Assembly (NCBI GenBank): GCA_937925755.1
Contig: CALAMX010000111.1
Coordinates: 1-16,803, forward strand
Source: an uncultured Burkholderiales bacterium
GTDB lineage: Bacteria; Pseudomonadota; Gammaproteobacteria; Burkholderiales; Thiobacillaceae
Direction of reading: 5' to 3'
DNA: 16,803 nt
Made by a program: the position numbers and the translations under genes. Positions within the stretch are counted from its first letter, which is position 1, and each line of letters starts with the position of its first letter. A model generated the notes under the pieces. It was not told where the DNA came from, made no database searches, and worked only from the letters and a program-made list of their open reading frames with translations. Shown one piece after another: positions 1 through 8,331 of the stretch.

Positions 1-1666
1 TACCGCGGCCATCGTATACGAGCTCCTGACATAAACTCCTCACCAGGGCGATACCCCGGCCGTACGGGCGCTCTTCACTCCTGGCGGCTGGCAGCAAGTA
101 TTCGGCGTAATCGAAACCAGGACCGCTATCCTTGACTCGGACCTCGAGAAAAGCACGTCCCTCCTCCGTAAAAAGGTGTAACCCTAGTTCGATACACCCC
201 CTGTCTAGGGCCTGCAAACGGGCCGCCCGCTCACCCAGGTATCGGTCGAAGCCGTCCTCGTCCTCCTTGATCGCCGAGTCGAGAGCGAGCAGGCCGTGGT
301 CGAGGGCATTGTTATAGAGCTCGGAGAGGATCAGGAACAAGGCGCCCTGATGCGGCTGCAGGGCCTTGATCTGGGTCAGGACGCCCAGCACCATGGGCAC
401 GACGTCAAGCTCGCGCAGCTCTGATGGGCCAAAGGTCAGCTCCAGCCGCCAGTCGGACACCGGCGTGGGAAAGACCCTGGCGACTGGAGTCAAACGCGCT
501 TGCCGCCGGCGCTCGCGCGGCACATGCACCAGAACGAAGGACACGTCGTCATGCGCTCGCCCGTGTTCTCCGAGCAATGCGTGTAAGGTATCCTGCAAAC
601 ACTGAAAACGCTCGGGCCCAGCACAGTTCGCCAGTAATCTTTCGATGCGTTCGGGCGAGAGGCGATCTCCAGCCGCGGATTCCAGCTCGATCAGGCCATC
701 CGTGCACAGTAGAAGGTGGCCGCCTCCCTCGATCCGCCTATGCTCCGTGGCGTCGGAAAATGCCTTGGGCGGCAGCACACCCAGGGCCATATGGCGCGAG
801 GGCCAGCGCAGGCCGATACCATCCTGACCGATGTAGAGGGCATCCGGATTGCCGCCATTCCAGATTTCGATCGTCTGCTGGCGCACGTCGATGGCGGCCA
901 GGGTGGCGGCGACGAAACGGTCGGTCGGCAGCAGGCGCTTCAATTTACGGTTGAGTTCACTGGCGATGGCGACGAGTGAAAACCCTTTGGCCGTCATCCC
1001 ATAGAAGACCGGCGGCAGGGTCATCGCCGAGAGGGCTGCGGCCAGTCCATGGCCGCTGGCATCGGCCACCAGGATATGCAACACATCGGCTGGGGTACGG
1101 GCGAAACAGACGAGATCGCCACTAAAATGATCAGCCGACCGGCCGTAGACCTGCACCAGCGGGTCGGTCCGCATCTCCGCCTCGGTGAGATGCGCCATCA
1201 CGTGGCGGGCCAGTTCGTTCTCGCTATGCTGCTGTGTCTGCCAGCGCGCGAGCTCTTCGGCATAGTCGAACAGCTCGCGCTGCAGCGCGATCGCCTTGGC
1301 GTAGGCGTTGATCTTGGCGCGCAGCAGTCGCAGGTCGACCGGTTTGACCAGATAGTCGTCCCCACCGCCTTCCAGGCCGCGGAGGATGTCGTCCATCTGG
1401 TCCATGGCCGAGAGAAACACCACCGGTATCCATCGCTCCGCCGGCATGCTGCGGATCTCGCGCACGGCGGCGAGCCCGTTCATCTCCGGCATCATCACGT
1501 CCATGAAGATGAGGTCGGGCTTCTCACGCTGGTAGACCTCCACCGCCTCACGACCATTGCCAGCGGTGATCACCAGATGGCCGAGCCGTTCGGCGGCCGC
1601 ACGTACCAGCGCGACATTCGTCGCGGTGTCATCGGCCACCAGGATCTTGAGCGCCGGCAAGGTCAT
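1..1666 (-). CDS. hsbR: REC-PP2C(SpoIIE)-HATPase partner-switching regulator, HsbR-like (3' end cut by window edge)
   Basis: My own translation of the minus strand gives an open frame of about 555 codons from ATG at 1666 to the window edge. Residues 1-125 form a receiver domain (acidic pair D12/D13, phospho-acceptor D56, S86, K108). Residues about 165-382 form a PP2C/SpoIIE phosphatase with metal-binding Asp in FSGDL (D184), VADASGHG (D202), CTDGLIE (D323) and HDDVS (D374). From about residue 405 there is an RsbW-type GHKL ATPase: N-box ELYNNALDHG, G1 DSGPGF, G2 YGRGIALV. The domain order matches P. aeruginosa HsbR, which both phosphorylates and dephosphorylates the STAS protein HsbA. The start overlaps the upstream STAS stop as ATGA, implying translational coupling and a shared function. 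Inferred role: receiver phosphorylation sets the phosphatase/kinase balance on the neighbouring STAS protein. The last residues are outside the window. The symbol is by analogy. Confidence 0.9.
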   Translation of the reverse strand, partial: MTLPALKILVADDTATNVALVRAAAERLGHLVITAGNGREAVEVYQREKPDLIFMDVMMPEMNGLAAVREIRSMPAERWIPVVFLSAMDQMDDILRGLEGGGDDYLVKPVDLRLLRAKINAYAKAIALQRELFDYAEELARWQTQQHSENELARHVMAHLTEAEMRTDPLVQVYGRSADHFSGDLVCFARTPADVLHILVADASGHGLAAALSAMTLPPVFYGMTAKGFSLVAIASELNRKLKRLLPTDRFVAATLAAIDVRQQTIEIWNGGNPDALYIGQDGIGLRWPSRHMALGVLPPKAFSDATEHRRIEGGGHLLLCTDGLIELESAAGDRLSPERIERLLANCAGPERFQCLQDTLHALLGEHGRAHDDVSFVLVHVPRERRRQARLTPVARVFPTPVSDWRLELTFGPSELRELDVVPMVLGVLTQIKALQPHQGALFLILSELYNNALDHGLLALDSAIKEDEDGFDRYLGERAARLQALDRGCIELGLHLFTEEGRAFLEVRVKDSGPGFDYAEYLLPAARSEERPYGRGIALVRSLCQELVYDGRG

Positions 1667-1980
1667 GTAGAGCGGTCACGCAGAGTGAACAGCTTGCCGA
1701 AGTTGGCAATCTCGAGGACTTGTTTGACCGTACCTTGCACACCCGACAGAACGATGCGTTTGCCCTGGCCCTCGGCCTTTTCTCGCAGCAGCAGGAGCAT
1801 GCCGAGCGCAGAGCTGTCGAGATAGTCGACCCGGGAGAAATCGATGTCCAGCTCCTTCACCGCCGGCGCCTGCAATACGCTCTCGCTCGCCTGGCGGAAG
1901 TCGCGGTGGGCATTGAAGTCGAAGCGACCAGCCAGGGTGAGGCGGGCGCGATCATAGATGACGTGTTGCTCTATTTCCAT
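1663..1980 (-). CDS. hsbA: STAS-domain anti-anti-sigma factor, HsbA/RsbV-like
   Basis: A 105-residue single STAS domain, the usual size for RsbV, SpoIIAA and HsbA proteins. The phosphorylation loop reads DYLDSSALGM. S56, directly after D55, is at the position of the phosphoserine in RsbV and HsbA. The start ATG at 1980 has a good Shine-Dalgarno (AGGAG, 6 nt upstream). Its stop overlaps the start of the REC-PP2C-HATPase gene (ATGA), so the two are probably made in fixed ratio as a partner-switching pair. It lies 78 nt after cheB in the same direction, so it is likely the ninth gene of the che operon. Family knowledge: the unphosphorylated form binds an anti-sigma factor (FlgM in the P. aeruginosa case) or another partner, and phosphorylation releases it. 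The target in this organism cannot be read from the window. Confidence 0.9.
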   Translation of the reverse strand: MEIEQHVIYDRARLTLAGRFDFNAHRDFRQASESVLQAPAVKELDIDFSRVDYLDSSALGMLLLLREKAEGQGKRIVLSGVQGTVKQVLEIANFGKLFTLRDRST

Positions 1981-2058
1981 ATCATTCTCCTAATGGGGTT
2001 GAGTGAATGGTCAGTATGCTGGGCGTAGTCGATCAACATGGCGCAAGCTCCGCAGCCG

Positions 2059-3141
2059 TCAGCCTTTCTCTGCCAACAGCGTAAGCGCCCGGCGCGCGAT
2101 ATCCTGCAACGGAAGCACCTCTTGCACCGCGCCCACCTCTATGGCCGCGCGAGGCATGCCATAGACGACACAAGTCTCCTCGTCCTGGGCGATGGTGAAT
2201 GCCCCTGCCTGGCGCATGGCTAGAAGCCCCGCCGCCCCATCCCTGCCCATGCCGGTCAGGATGACACCCAGTCCGTTCGGCCCGAGGGCCTCGGCAGCGC
2301 TCATGAACAGGACGTCCACCGAGGGACGGTGGCGATTGACCGGCGCCTCTTGCGACAGGGCGATGTAGTAATAGGCGCCGCTTCTCACGACGCGCAGGTG
2401 CGAGTGTCCCGGCGCCACATAGGCGTGCCCGGGCAGGACGCGCTCGTCGTGCGCGGCTTCCTTCACGGTCATCGCCGACAGGCCGTTCAGGCGCTCGGCA
2501 AAGGGACGGGTGAAATGCTCCGGCATGTGCTGGGTAATGAGCACCGCGGGCGCGTTCGCCGGCAGGCGGCTCAAGAACTCCTTGAGCGCCTCGGTGCCAC
2601 CGGTGGAGGCACCGACGCAGATCACCCTCTCCGTGGTGCCAAAGACATGCCCTGCAATGGGGGTCGGACGCACTGGCGTAGCTCCACCCAGGGTACGACG
2701 ACGTATGCGGGCGCGCGCCGCCACCCGGATCTTTTCGCCGATCTCTTCGATCATCTCCGGCAGCTGCGACGCAAGGCCCAGCTTCGGCTTGGTGACGAAA
2801 TCGACCGCCCCCAGCTCCAGGGCACGCAGGGTGACCTCGGAACCCTGCTCGGTGAGGGTGGAGACCATCACCACCGGCATGGGCCGCAGCCGCATGAGCT
2901 TTTCCAGGAAGTCCAGCCCGTTCATGCGGGGCATCTCGACGTCTAGGGTGAGCACGTCCGGGTCGAGCTGCTTGATGAGCTCGCGCGCCACATGCGGATC
3001 GGGGGCTGCCCCCACCACCTCCAGGTCCGGCTGCGTCATCAACAGCTCGCGCAGCAGGCTGCGCATGAGGGCCGAGTCATCGACGATCAGCACCCGGATC
3101 TTCGCGTGGGGGGTGAGGGGTGAGGTGTACGGGGCGTGCAT
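2059..3141 (-). CDS. cheB: Protein-glutamate methylesterase/glutamine deamidase CheB
   Basis: 360 residues, typical CheB length. The N-terminal receiver domain (about 15-135) has D21/D22, phospho-acceptor D67 in LDVEMPRMNG, T95 and K118. A basic linker (143-149, RARIRRR) leads to the C-terminal methylesterase domain with the Ser-His-Asp catalytic triad: S179 in GASTGG, H205 in TQHMPEHFT and D301 in GMGRDG. It removes methyl groups from receptor glutamates and deamidates glutamines after phosphorylation by CheA, providing adaptation. The start is ATG 3141 with an excellent Shine-Dalgarno (AGGAGG, 4-5 nt upstream); the N-terminal 14 residues are variable in the family. It follows cheD by 68 nt. 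Confidence 0.98.
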   Translation of the reverse strand: MHAPYTSPLTPHAKIRVLIVDDSALMRSLLRELLMTQPDLEVVGAAPDPHVARELIKQLDPDVLTLDVEMPRMNGLDFLEKLMRLRPMPVVMVSTLTEQGSEVTLRALELGAVDFVTKPKLGLASQLPEMIEEIGEKIRVAARARIRRRTLGGATPVRPTPIAGHVFGTTERVICVGASTGGTEALKEFLSRLPANAPAVLITQHMPEHFTRPFAERLNGLSAMTVKEAAHDERVLPGHAYVAPGHSHLRVVRSGAYYYIALSQEAPVNRHRPSVDVLFMSAAEALGPNGLGVILTGMGRDGAAGLLAMRQAGAFTIAQDEETCVVYGMPRAAIEVGAVQEVLPLQDIARRALTLLAEKG

Positions 3142-3209
3142 TTTTCCTCCTGCGTCAAGGCGTGCGCATCAGCGGGCGGCGAACCTAGGCGTGGTCGGCT
3201 CGGTTCGCA

Positions 3210-3881
3210 TCAGAACAGCTCCACCTCGCCGGCGATGGGTGTCCGGCTCAGGCGTCGGTTGTATTCGCGCTCGCGCGCGACGATAGTGTCGTTGTGCTGG
3301 CTCTTGAGGCGCCTGACCAGGACGCGGCCGGTGACGGGGAAGAAATAGACCTTGCGCGGATAGGGGCCGCGCAGGTCCTGCGCCACCACACGGATGCGCT
3401 CCTGTGCGAGGAAGTCCAGCACGAATTCAGTGTTGGCCTCGCCGACATTGACCGACGTCATCCCCCGCAGCACCGCGCCGCCACCGAAGACCTTGGCCTC
3501 CAGGTTGGCGCGGTGGGCCCCCAGCTTGACGAGCTGGTTGATCAGCACCTCCATGGCATAGGTGCCATAACGTGCCGAGGCGGAGGTGAGGTCGTGCGGG
3601 TCGCCCCCCTCGGGCAGCATGAAGTGGTTCATGCCGCCGATGCCGCGCTTGCTGTCGCGGATGCAGGCGGCCACACAGGAACCCAACACGGTCACCAGCA
3701 GCATGTCGCGCGCCGTGGCGTAGTACTCGCCCGGCAGGATCTTGGCGGCCTGGACGTTGAAGGTGCGGTCGAAATAGACATTGGGGGCGAGGACCTCCTC
3801 GTAGCCCTGTGCGCAGCCACCCGCCGCCGTGGCAGTCTGCGCCGGCGATTGGAGCATCGTGCCAATTCGCTGTTCGTTCAC
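3210..3881 (-). CDS. cheD: Chemoreceptor glutamine deamidase CheD
   Basis: 223 residues from a GTG start at 3881, which overlaps the cheR stop as GTGA; a GAGG lies about 9 nt upstream. The alternative ATG at 3857 has no Shine-Dalgarno. CheD deamidates specific glutamines of chemoreceptors, and in some species it binds CheC. The catalytic motif is visible: C69 in VLGSCVAAC, H86 in GGMNHFMLP 17 residues later (the spacing known for CheD), and a nearby T64. The 30-residue N-terminal extension before the core is low in conservation. The C terminus, GEVELF, closely resembles the end of the short MCP-like protein of this operon (GDIELF), see findings. The open frame continues upstream of 3881 for over 200 codons, but that part is only a shadow of cheR. 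Confidence 0.96.
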   Translation of the reverse strand: MNEQRIGTMLQSPAQTATAAGGCAQGYEEVLAPNVYFDRTFNVQAAKILPGEYYATARDMLLVTVLGSCVAACIRDSKRGIGGMNHFMLPEGGDPHDLTSASARYGTYAMEVLINQLVKLGAHRANLEAKVFGGGAVLRGMTSVNVGEANTEFVLDFLAQERIRVVAQDLRGPYPRKVYFFPVTGRVLVRRLKSQHNDTIVAREREYNRRLSRTPIAGEVELF

Positions 3882-4777
3882 GCGCAGGCCCTCGCCATAC
3901 TCGCCTCGGCATGCACGTAGACGGTCTGGCCGCGCAGGCGGAAGAGGTCCGCGGCGTGGTAGATCGCCTCGGAGTGGCCGAGAAACAGCAAGCCATCGGC
4001 TTTGAGCAGGGGCTTCATGCGCTGCAGGATGCGGTATTGGGTCGGCTTGTCGAAATAGATCATCACATTGCGGCAAAAGATCGCGTCCAACGGCGTCTTG
4101 ATCGGCCACTGCACGTCGAGCAGGTTGAGTTGGAAGAAATGGACCATCGCCCGCAGCTCCGGCCTGACCCGCACCAGCCCCTCGCGGCTGCCCGTTCCGC
4201 GCAGGAAAAAGCGCCGCAGACGAGCCTCGCCCAATTTGGCGACGCGGTCGAGCGCATAGATACCCTCGCGCGCCCGCTCCAGGACCTGGGTATCCAGGTC
4301 GGAGGCCAGGATCCTGACCACATTGGCCGCATCCGGCAGCGTCTCGAGCGCCGTCATGGCGATGGAATAGGGCTCCTCGCCGGTCGAGGCGGCGGCGCTC
4401 CAGAGGGTGATCGGCCGCTGCCGTCGTGTCCTGAGGAAGTCCTTCAGGATTTCGAAATGGTGCGCCTCGCGGAAGAAGGCAGTGAGGTTGGTGGTCAGCG
4501 CGTTGACGAAGGGCTCCCACTCGGCGCCGTCACCAGTCTTGAGCAGGCGCAGATAGTCTTGGAAGCGTGTGAGCTTGAGCGCGCGCAGCCGCCGGGCCAG
4601 GCGGCTGTAGACCATGTCCTCCTTGGACTTCGACAGGCTGATCCCGGCATGGGTGTAAATCAGCCGGCGCACCTCGGCGAAGTCCTCGGCGGTGAACTCG
4701 AATTCGCGGCCGGACCGGTTGGGCCGGGGTTGCGTTGTGGGGCGAGAAACAGGGGTTATGGGGGGAGTCACCTTCAT
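3878..4777 (-). CDS. cheR: Chemotaxis protein methyltransferase CheR
   Basis: 299 residues from ATG 4777; E. coli CheR has 286. CheR transfers methyl groups from SAM to receptor glutamates. Seen: an N-terminal helical domain (about 28-95), the SAM-site signature WSAAASTGEEPYSIAM, the CRNVMIYFD and LGHSE motifs, and a C-terminal LRGQTVY. The segment RGTGSREGLVRVR matches the beta-subdomain of E. coli CheR, which docks the receptor C-terminal pentapeptide. This fits the EWEEF tail of the adjacent receptor. Start choice: the frame is open to a GTG at 4933, but residues before ATG 4777 look unlike CheR. ATG 4777 has only a weak Shine-Dalgarno (GTGAG, 10 nt away), and GTG 4792 is an alternative. 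It is preceded by a 207-nt gap and overlaps cheD by 4 nt. Confidence 0.95.
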   Translation of the reverse strand: MKVTPPITPVSRPTTQPRPNRSGREFEFTAEDFAEVRRLIYTHAGISLSKSKEDMVYSRLARRLRALKLTRFQDYLRLLKTGDGAEWEPFVNALTTNLTAFFREAHHFEILKDFLRTRRQRPITLWSAAASTGEEPYSIAMTALETLPDAANVVRILASDLDTQVLERAREGIYALDRVAKLGEARLRRFFLRGTGSREGLVRVRPELRAMVHFFQLNLLDVQWPIKTPLDAIFCRNVMIYFDKPTQYRILQRMKPLLKADGLLFLGHSEAIYHAADLFRLRGQTVYVHAEASMARACA

Positions 4778-4984
4778 GCTATTGGCGCTCACGCAGAATC
4801 TAACCGCGCATCGGTTGCGGCCGGTGCAGGAAAGTTCGCGAGTCCTGTGATTCGCATGGGGTGTATTGCCCGGCAGCAGCGCGGCCCGATGGGTCCTGAA
4901 GTCCCGGTCGCGGGCTTCGCGCGCATACTGCACCTCAACGCGGTCAGCCCGGGCCGGGGCCTTACCCCCCCACCCGAGCCGCGG
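4778..4984 (-). other. 207-nt intergenic region between the Aer-type receptor gene and cheR
   Basis: This is the longest gap in an otherwise tight operon. It starts (in transcription direction) with a very GC-rich hairpin at 4947-4979 and includes a run of seven identical bases at 4965-4971. I see no convincing promoter, Shine-Dalgarno or separate gene in it. It could be an internal processing or attenuation region that lowers expression of cheR, cheD, cheB and the partner switch relative to the receptor, or part of it could be a longer CheR N terminus. Confidence 0.5.
4947..4979 (-). terminator. GC-rich hairpin just after the receptor gene (terminator-like, no U-tract)
   Basis: On the minus strand, GCTCGGG (4979-4973) pairs with CCCGGGC (4953-4947), with one G-U pair. 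An inner GGGG...CCCC stem can form inside it. The hairpin begins 5 nt after the receptor stop. No run of T follows, so full intrinsic termination is doubtful. Partial attenuation or mRNA 3'-end stabilisation is more likely. Confidence 0.4.
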
Positions 4985-7822
4985 TCAAAACTCCTCCCAC
5001 TCGTCCTCGTCCGTGGCGCTCACCTTGGGCAGGGTCTTGTTCACCGCACGCGCCGGCAGGGGTGCCTTGACAGAGGTCACGGTGGTCCGCACGGTGGTCT
5101 TCACCTGACGCACCGGTTGCGGGCTGCCCGGCCGTGTACCCGTGATCGCCTGCACCCCGGTCTTGAACACGGCCACGGCCTGGGCGAGCCCATCGGCCTG
5201 CTCCTGCAGGCTCTCGGCGGCGGCCGCTGCCTCCTCCACCAAGGCGGCGTTCTGCTGCGTCATCTCGTCCATTTGCGCCACGGCGACGTTGACCTGCTCG
5301 ATGCCCTGGCTCTGCTCCACGCTGGCGGCGGTGATCTCGGCCATGATGTCGGTCACGCGCCTGACCGACTGCACGATCTCGTCCATCGTGCGGCCGGCCT
5401 GTTCCACCAACTTGTAGCCGTTGTCGACCTTGTCCACCGAGTCCGAGATCAGGGTCTTGATCTCCTTGGCAGCGGCGGCGGAGCGCTGCGCCAGGTTGCG
5501 CACCTCGCCGGCCACCACGGCGAAGCCGCGGCCCTGCTCGCCGGCACGCGCTGCCTCGACGGCGGCATTGAGGGCCAGGATGTTGGTCTGGAAGGCGATG
5601 CCGTCGATGACGCTGATGATGTCGGCGATCTTCTTCGACGCCTCGGCGATCGCCCCCATGGTCTGCACCACCTCGCCCACCACCTCGCCGCCTTTGACCG
5701 CGACGCTGGAGGCCCCCTGCGCCAACTGGTTGGCCTGACGGGCATTCTCGGCGTTCTGTTTGACGGTGCTGGTCAGCTCATCCATGCTGGAGGCGGTCTC
5801 CTCCAAGCTGGAGGCCTGGGCCTCGGTGCGGCTGGAGAGGTCTGCGTTGCCCGAGGCGATCTCCCGTGCGGCAGTGTTAATAGTGTCGGTCGCCTCGCGG
5901 ATATGGCTGACGATCTCGCGCAGCCGTTCGCTGGTCGTGTTGCAGGCCCCCTTGAGCTCTCCGAACAGGCCCTGATAGTCGTGGTCGATACGCTGGGTGA
6001 GGTCGCCCTCGGCGAGCGCCTTGAGCACGCGCGCCACATCGCGCATGCCCTGCTCGGTGGTGTCCAGCAGCCGGTTGATGCCTTGCGAGAGCTGATGGAA
6101 GAAGCCTTCCTTGCCCTCCAGGCTGAGCCGCCGGCTCAGATCGCCCGCCGCCGCGGCTTCGATCAGCTCCGCCACCTCGGTCTCCACGGCCACTTCGGCG
6201 GTCCGGTCCGTCCAAGTGCTGACTCGGCCGAGCGTTTCGCCATTGACAGCCAAAATCGGCCGAGCGGCGAGTCGCAGGTGATGTCCACGGAACAAGAAAT
6301 CGACATCGTTTGCTTGGTGGATGGCCGCATCGAGCTTGGCTGCGGCTTGCGGCTCGTCGAAAAAGTTGGAGAGTTTCTGCCCGATCAGTTTACTCGCGTC
6401 GAAGCCCGGCCCACCAATGGAATTCAAGAGTTGTCTTGCGACCGGCGTCATATAGATGAGGTTGCCATCGGCGCCGGAGATGGTGATGGCCGCGGCAGAG
6501 TTGTCTAGGGCAACCATGATTCGAGTGGCCTCTCGCGCCTGGCGCCGCGACTCGGCGAGGTCGAAGCCCAGGCGGATGTAGAGCGAACGGAAGGCGTCGG
6601 TCATGGCGCCGACCTCGTCATCGCGCTCGGTGAACACCGCCACGTTGTAGTTGCCTTGCGAGATCTCGCGCATCTGACTGGCGACCCGCCGCATGGGTCG
6701 GACGATGGCGATCGAGGTCAGCCATGCCATGACGCCGCCGAGCAAGACAGCGGCGACGATGGCTGCCAGCGAGAAACTACGGATGTTTTCATAGCTCATC
6801 TCGGCCACAGCATAGGCCCGGCCTGACTCGCGCAGTTGATGATCGATGAGCTCTGCGAGCTTGCCGGTGATGGGGTCGATGCTGGCGTACAGGGGACCCT
6901 GGAGGGCCGTAAGCTGTCCGCTGGCATTGCCCTTGAGGCTGACCAGACGAGACTCCAAGGTGCTCAACGTCGCATCGGCCTGAACGATGAGGGCCTCGGC
7001 CTCGCCGGCCAATCTCGACTCGTCCTCCGCAAGTGGGCGGGAGCGATAATCCCGCCACAGCTCGCGGTTCTGCTCACGCGCCTGCCGGACCCCATTGAGG
7101 GCATCCTCTGCATTCATCAGTCCGGCATTGGCCTTGTTCACCGCGTCGATGATGGACACCGCGTAACCATCGGATAGGCTCTTGAGCTGTTTGATCGGCG
7201 TGACCCTCTCGGTATAGACGGTCCTGAGACTATCCCGACTGGTCGACAAGCCATCCAGACTCATCAGACCGACGGCCAAAAGGAGGACGGCGAACATCCC
7301 CACCAGAGTCCAGATGCGGGCGCGGATGCTCAGGTTCCTGATGCGATGCGTAAGATTGGCGACAGGACCGGTTCTGACGATCTTGCCTTCGCGGATGGTC
7401 AGGCCCTTTGCTTGGCCGCTCTTGAATTTGGCATAGGCCTGGCTGACCGCCTCGACTTCCGCGCGCCCAGGTTTGCTGCGCACCGACAGGTAGCCCGTGA
7501 TCTGCCCGTTCTCCCAGATCGGCGTGGCATTGGCCAGCACCCAGTAGTGGTCGCCGTTCTTGCAGCGGTTCTTGACATAACCGGTCCAGGGCTTGCCCGC
7601 CTGCAGGGTCTCCCAGAGGTCCTTGAAGGCCTCGGCCGGCATGTCCGGGTGGCGGATGATGTTGTGCGGCGCGCCAATGAGCTCGGCCTCGGTGAAGCCG
7701 CTGATTTCGACGAAATAGGGGTTGACATAGGTGATGATGCCGCGCGTGTCGGTGCGGGAGACGATGTACTCCCCGTCCCGCATGACGCGCTCGACGTTGG
7801 TGACCGGCATGTTCACGCGCAT
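4985..7822 (-). CDS. Methyl-accepting chemotaxis protein: Aer-type PAS, periplasmic helical domain, HAMP, second PAS, signalling domain
   Basis: 945 residues. Residues 10-125 are an Aer-like PAS domain: IIRHPDMP, KPWTGYVKNR and KNGDHYWVLAN closely match the FAD-binding PAS of E. coli Aer, so redox or energy sensing is inferred. TM1 is about 169-189. A helical region of about 160 residues (190-350) looks periplasmic, like four-helix-bundle MCP sensors. TM2 is about 351-373, HAMP about 373-425, a second PAS about 433-545, then two HAMP-like repeats (550-640). The signalling hairpin tip is at 733-785 (GIAFQTNILALNAAVEAARA, then GEVRNLAQRS), flanked by Glu/Gln-rich methylation helices. The C-terminal EWEEF is a CheR/CheB tether pentapeptide. 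Start ATG 7822 has GAGGAG 6 nt upstream, overlapping the cheW stop. Combined cytoplasmic PAS and periplasmic sensor is unlike E. coli Aer, which has a single membrane hairpin. Confidence 0.96.
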   Translation of the reverse strand: MRVNMPVTNVERVMRDGEYIVSRTDTRGIITYVNPYFVEISGFTEAELIGAPHNIIRHPDMPAEAFKDLWETLQAGKPWTGYVKNRCKNGDHYWVLANATPIWENGQITGYLSVRSKPGRAEVEAVSQAYAKFKSGQAKGLTIREGKIVRTGPVANLTHRIRNLSIRARIWTLVGMFAVLLLAVGLMSLDGLSTSRDSLRTVYTERVTPIKQLKSLSDGYAVSIIDAVNKANAGLMNAEDALNGVRQAREQNRELWRDYRSRPLAEDESRLAGEAEALIVQADATLSTLESRLVSLKGNASGQLTALQGPLYASIDPITGKLAELIDHQLRESGRAYAVAEMSYENIRSFSLAAIVAAVLLGGVMAWLTSIAIVRPMRRVASQMREISQGNYNVAVFTERDDEVGAMTDAFRSLYIRLGFDLAESRRQAREATRIMVALDNSAAAITISGADGNLIYMTPVARQLLNSIGGPGFDASKLIGQKLSNFFDEPQAAAKLDAAIHQANDVDFLFRGHHLRLAARPILAVNGETLGRVSTWTDRTAEVAVETEVAELIEAAAAGDLSRRLSLEGKEGFFHQLSQGINRLLDTTEQGMRDVARVLKALAEGDLTQRIDHDYQGLFGELKGACNTTSERLREIVSHIREATDTINTAAREIASGNADLSSRTEAQASSLEETASSMDELTSTVKQNAENARQANQLAQGASSVAVKGGEVVGEVVQTMGAIAEASKKIADIISVIDGIAFQTNILALNAAVEAARAGEQGRGFAVVAGEVRNLAQRSAAAAKEIKTLISDSVDKVDNGYKLVEQAGRTMDEIVQSVRRVTDIMAEITAASVEQSQGIEQVNVAVAQMDEMTQQNAALVEEAAAAAESLQEQADGLAQAVAVFKTGVQAITGTRPGSPQPVRQVKTTVRTTVTSVKAPLPARAVNKTLPKVSATDEDEWEEF

Positions 7823-7832
7823 GGTTTGCTCC

Positions 7833-8318
7833 TCATTCGGTTGCCGTTTCGATCAAGGCCATTTCCCGGCTGCTCATCAGCCGCTCGATGTCCACCACGA
7901 TGATCATGCGTTCGCCCACGGTGCCCAGACCGAGGATGTAGCGGGTATCCAGGGTGGAGGCGAACTCGGGTGCGGGGCGCAGGGTTTCCGCGCCAAGCTG
8001 GATCACGTCGGAGACGCCGTCGACCACCATGCCCACCACCCTGCGGCCGATGTTGAGGATGATCACCACGGTGAACTGGTCGTATGTGGGCTCGCCCAGG
8101 TTGAACTTGATGCGCATGTCGACGATGGGCACGATCACGCCACGCAGGTTGATCACCCCCTTGAGGAAGGGCGGTGTATTGGCGATTGTGGTGGGCGGCT
8201 CGTAGCCGCGGATCTCCTGCACCTTGAGGATGTCGATGCCATATTCCTCGCGTCCCAGGGTGAAGGTCAGGTATTCCCCGGAGGCGACCGGGGCCAGGGC
8301 CTGCACAGCGTGTTCCAT
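7833..8318 (-). CDS. cheW: Chemotaxis coupling protein CheW
   Basis: 161 residues from ATG 8318, one CheW/SH3-like domain that couples CheA to receptors in the polar array. Diagnostic stretches are EYLTFTLGREEYGIDILKV, VQEIRGYEP, FLKGVINLRGVIVPIVDMR and VGMVVDGVSDVI. ATG 8318 is chosen over the upstream in-frame start at 8372 because it has a clear Shine-Dalgarno (AAGGAG about 9 nt upstream) and because the longer form would overlap the cheA end and add 18 residues not typical of CheW. It lies 13 nt after cheA and 10 nt before the receptor gene. Confidence 0.98.
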   Translation of the reverse strand: MEHAVQALAPVASGEYLTFTLGREEYGIDILKVQEIRGYEPPTTIANTPPFLKGVINLRGVIVPIVDMRIKFNLGEPTYDQFTVVIILNIGRRVVGMVVDGVSDVIQLGAETLRPAPEFASTLDTRYILGLGTVGERMIIVVDIERLMSSREMALIETATE

Positions 8319-8331
8319 TGCTACCCACTCC

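Noticed and set aside
3882..4520. A possible N-terminal extension of CheD, since its frame stays open far upstream.
   Set aside because: The extra sequence lies wholly over cheR in another frame and resembles nothing. The GTG at 3881 with GTGA overlap fits CheD length.
3809..6508. An open frame of about 900 codons on the plus strand opposite cheR and the receptor gene.
   Set aside because: It mirrors well-recognised genes on the other strand, its product is low-complexity and rich in His, Gly, Leu and Arg, and no family is recognisable. It is a GC-rich codon shadow.
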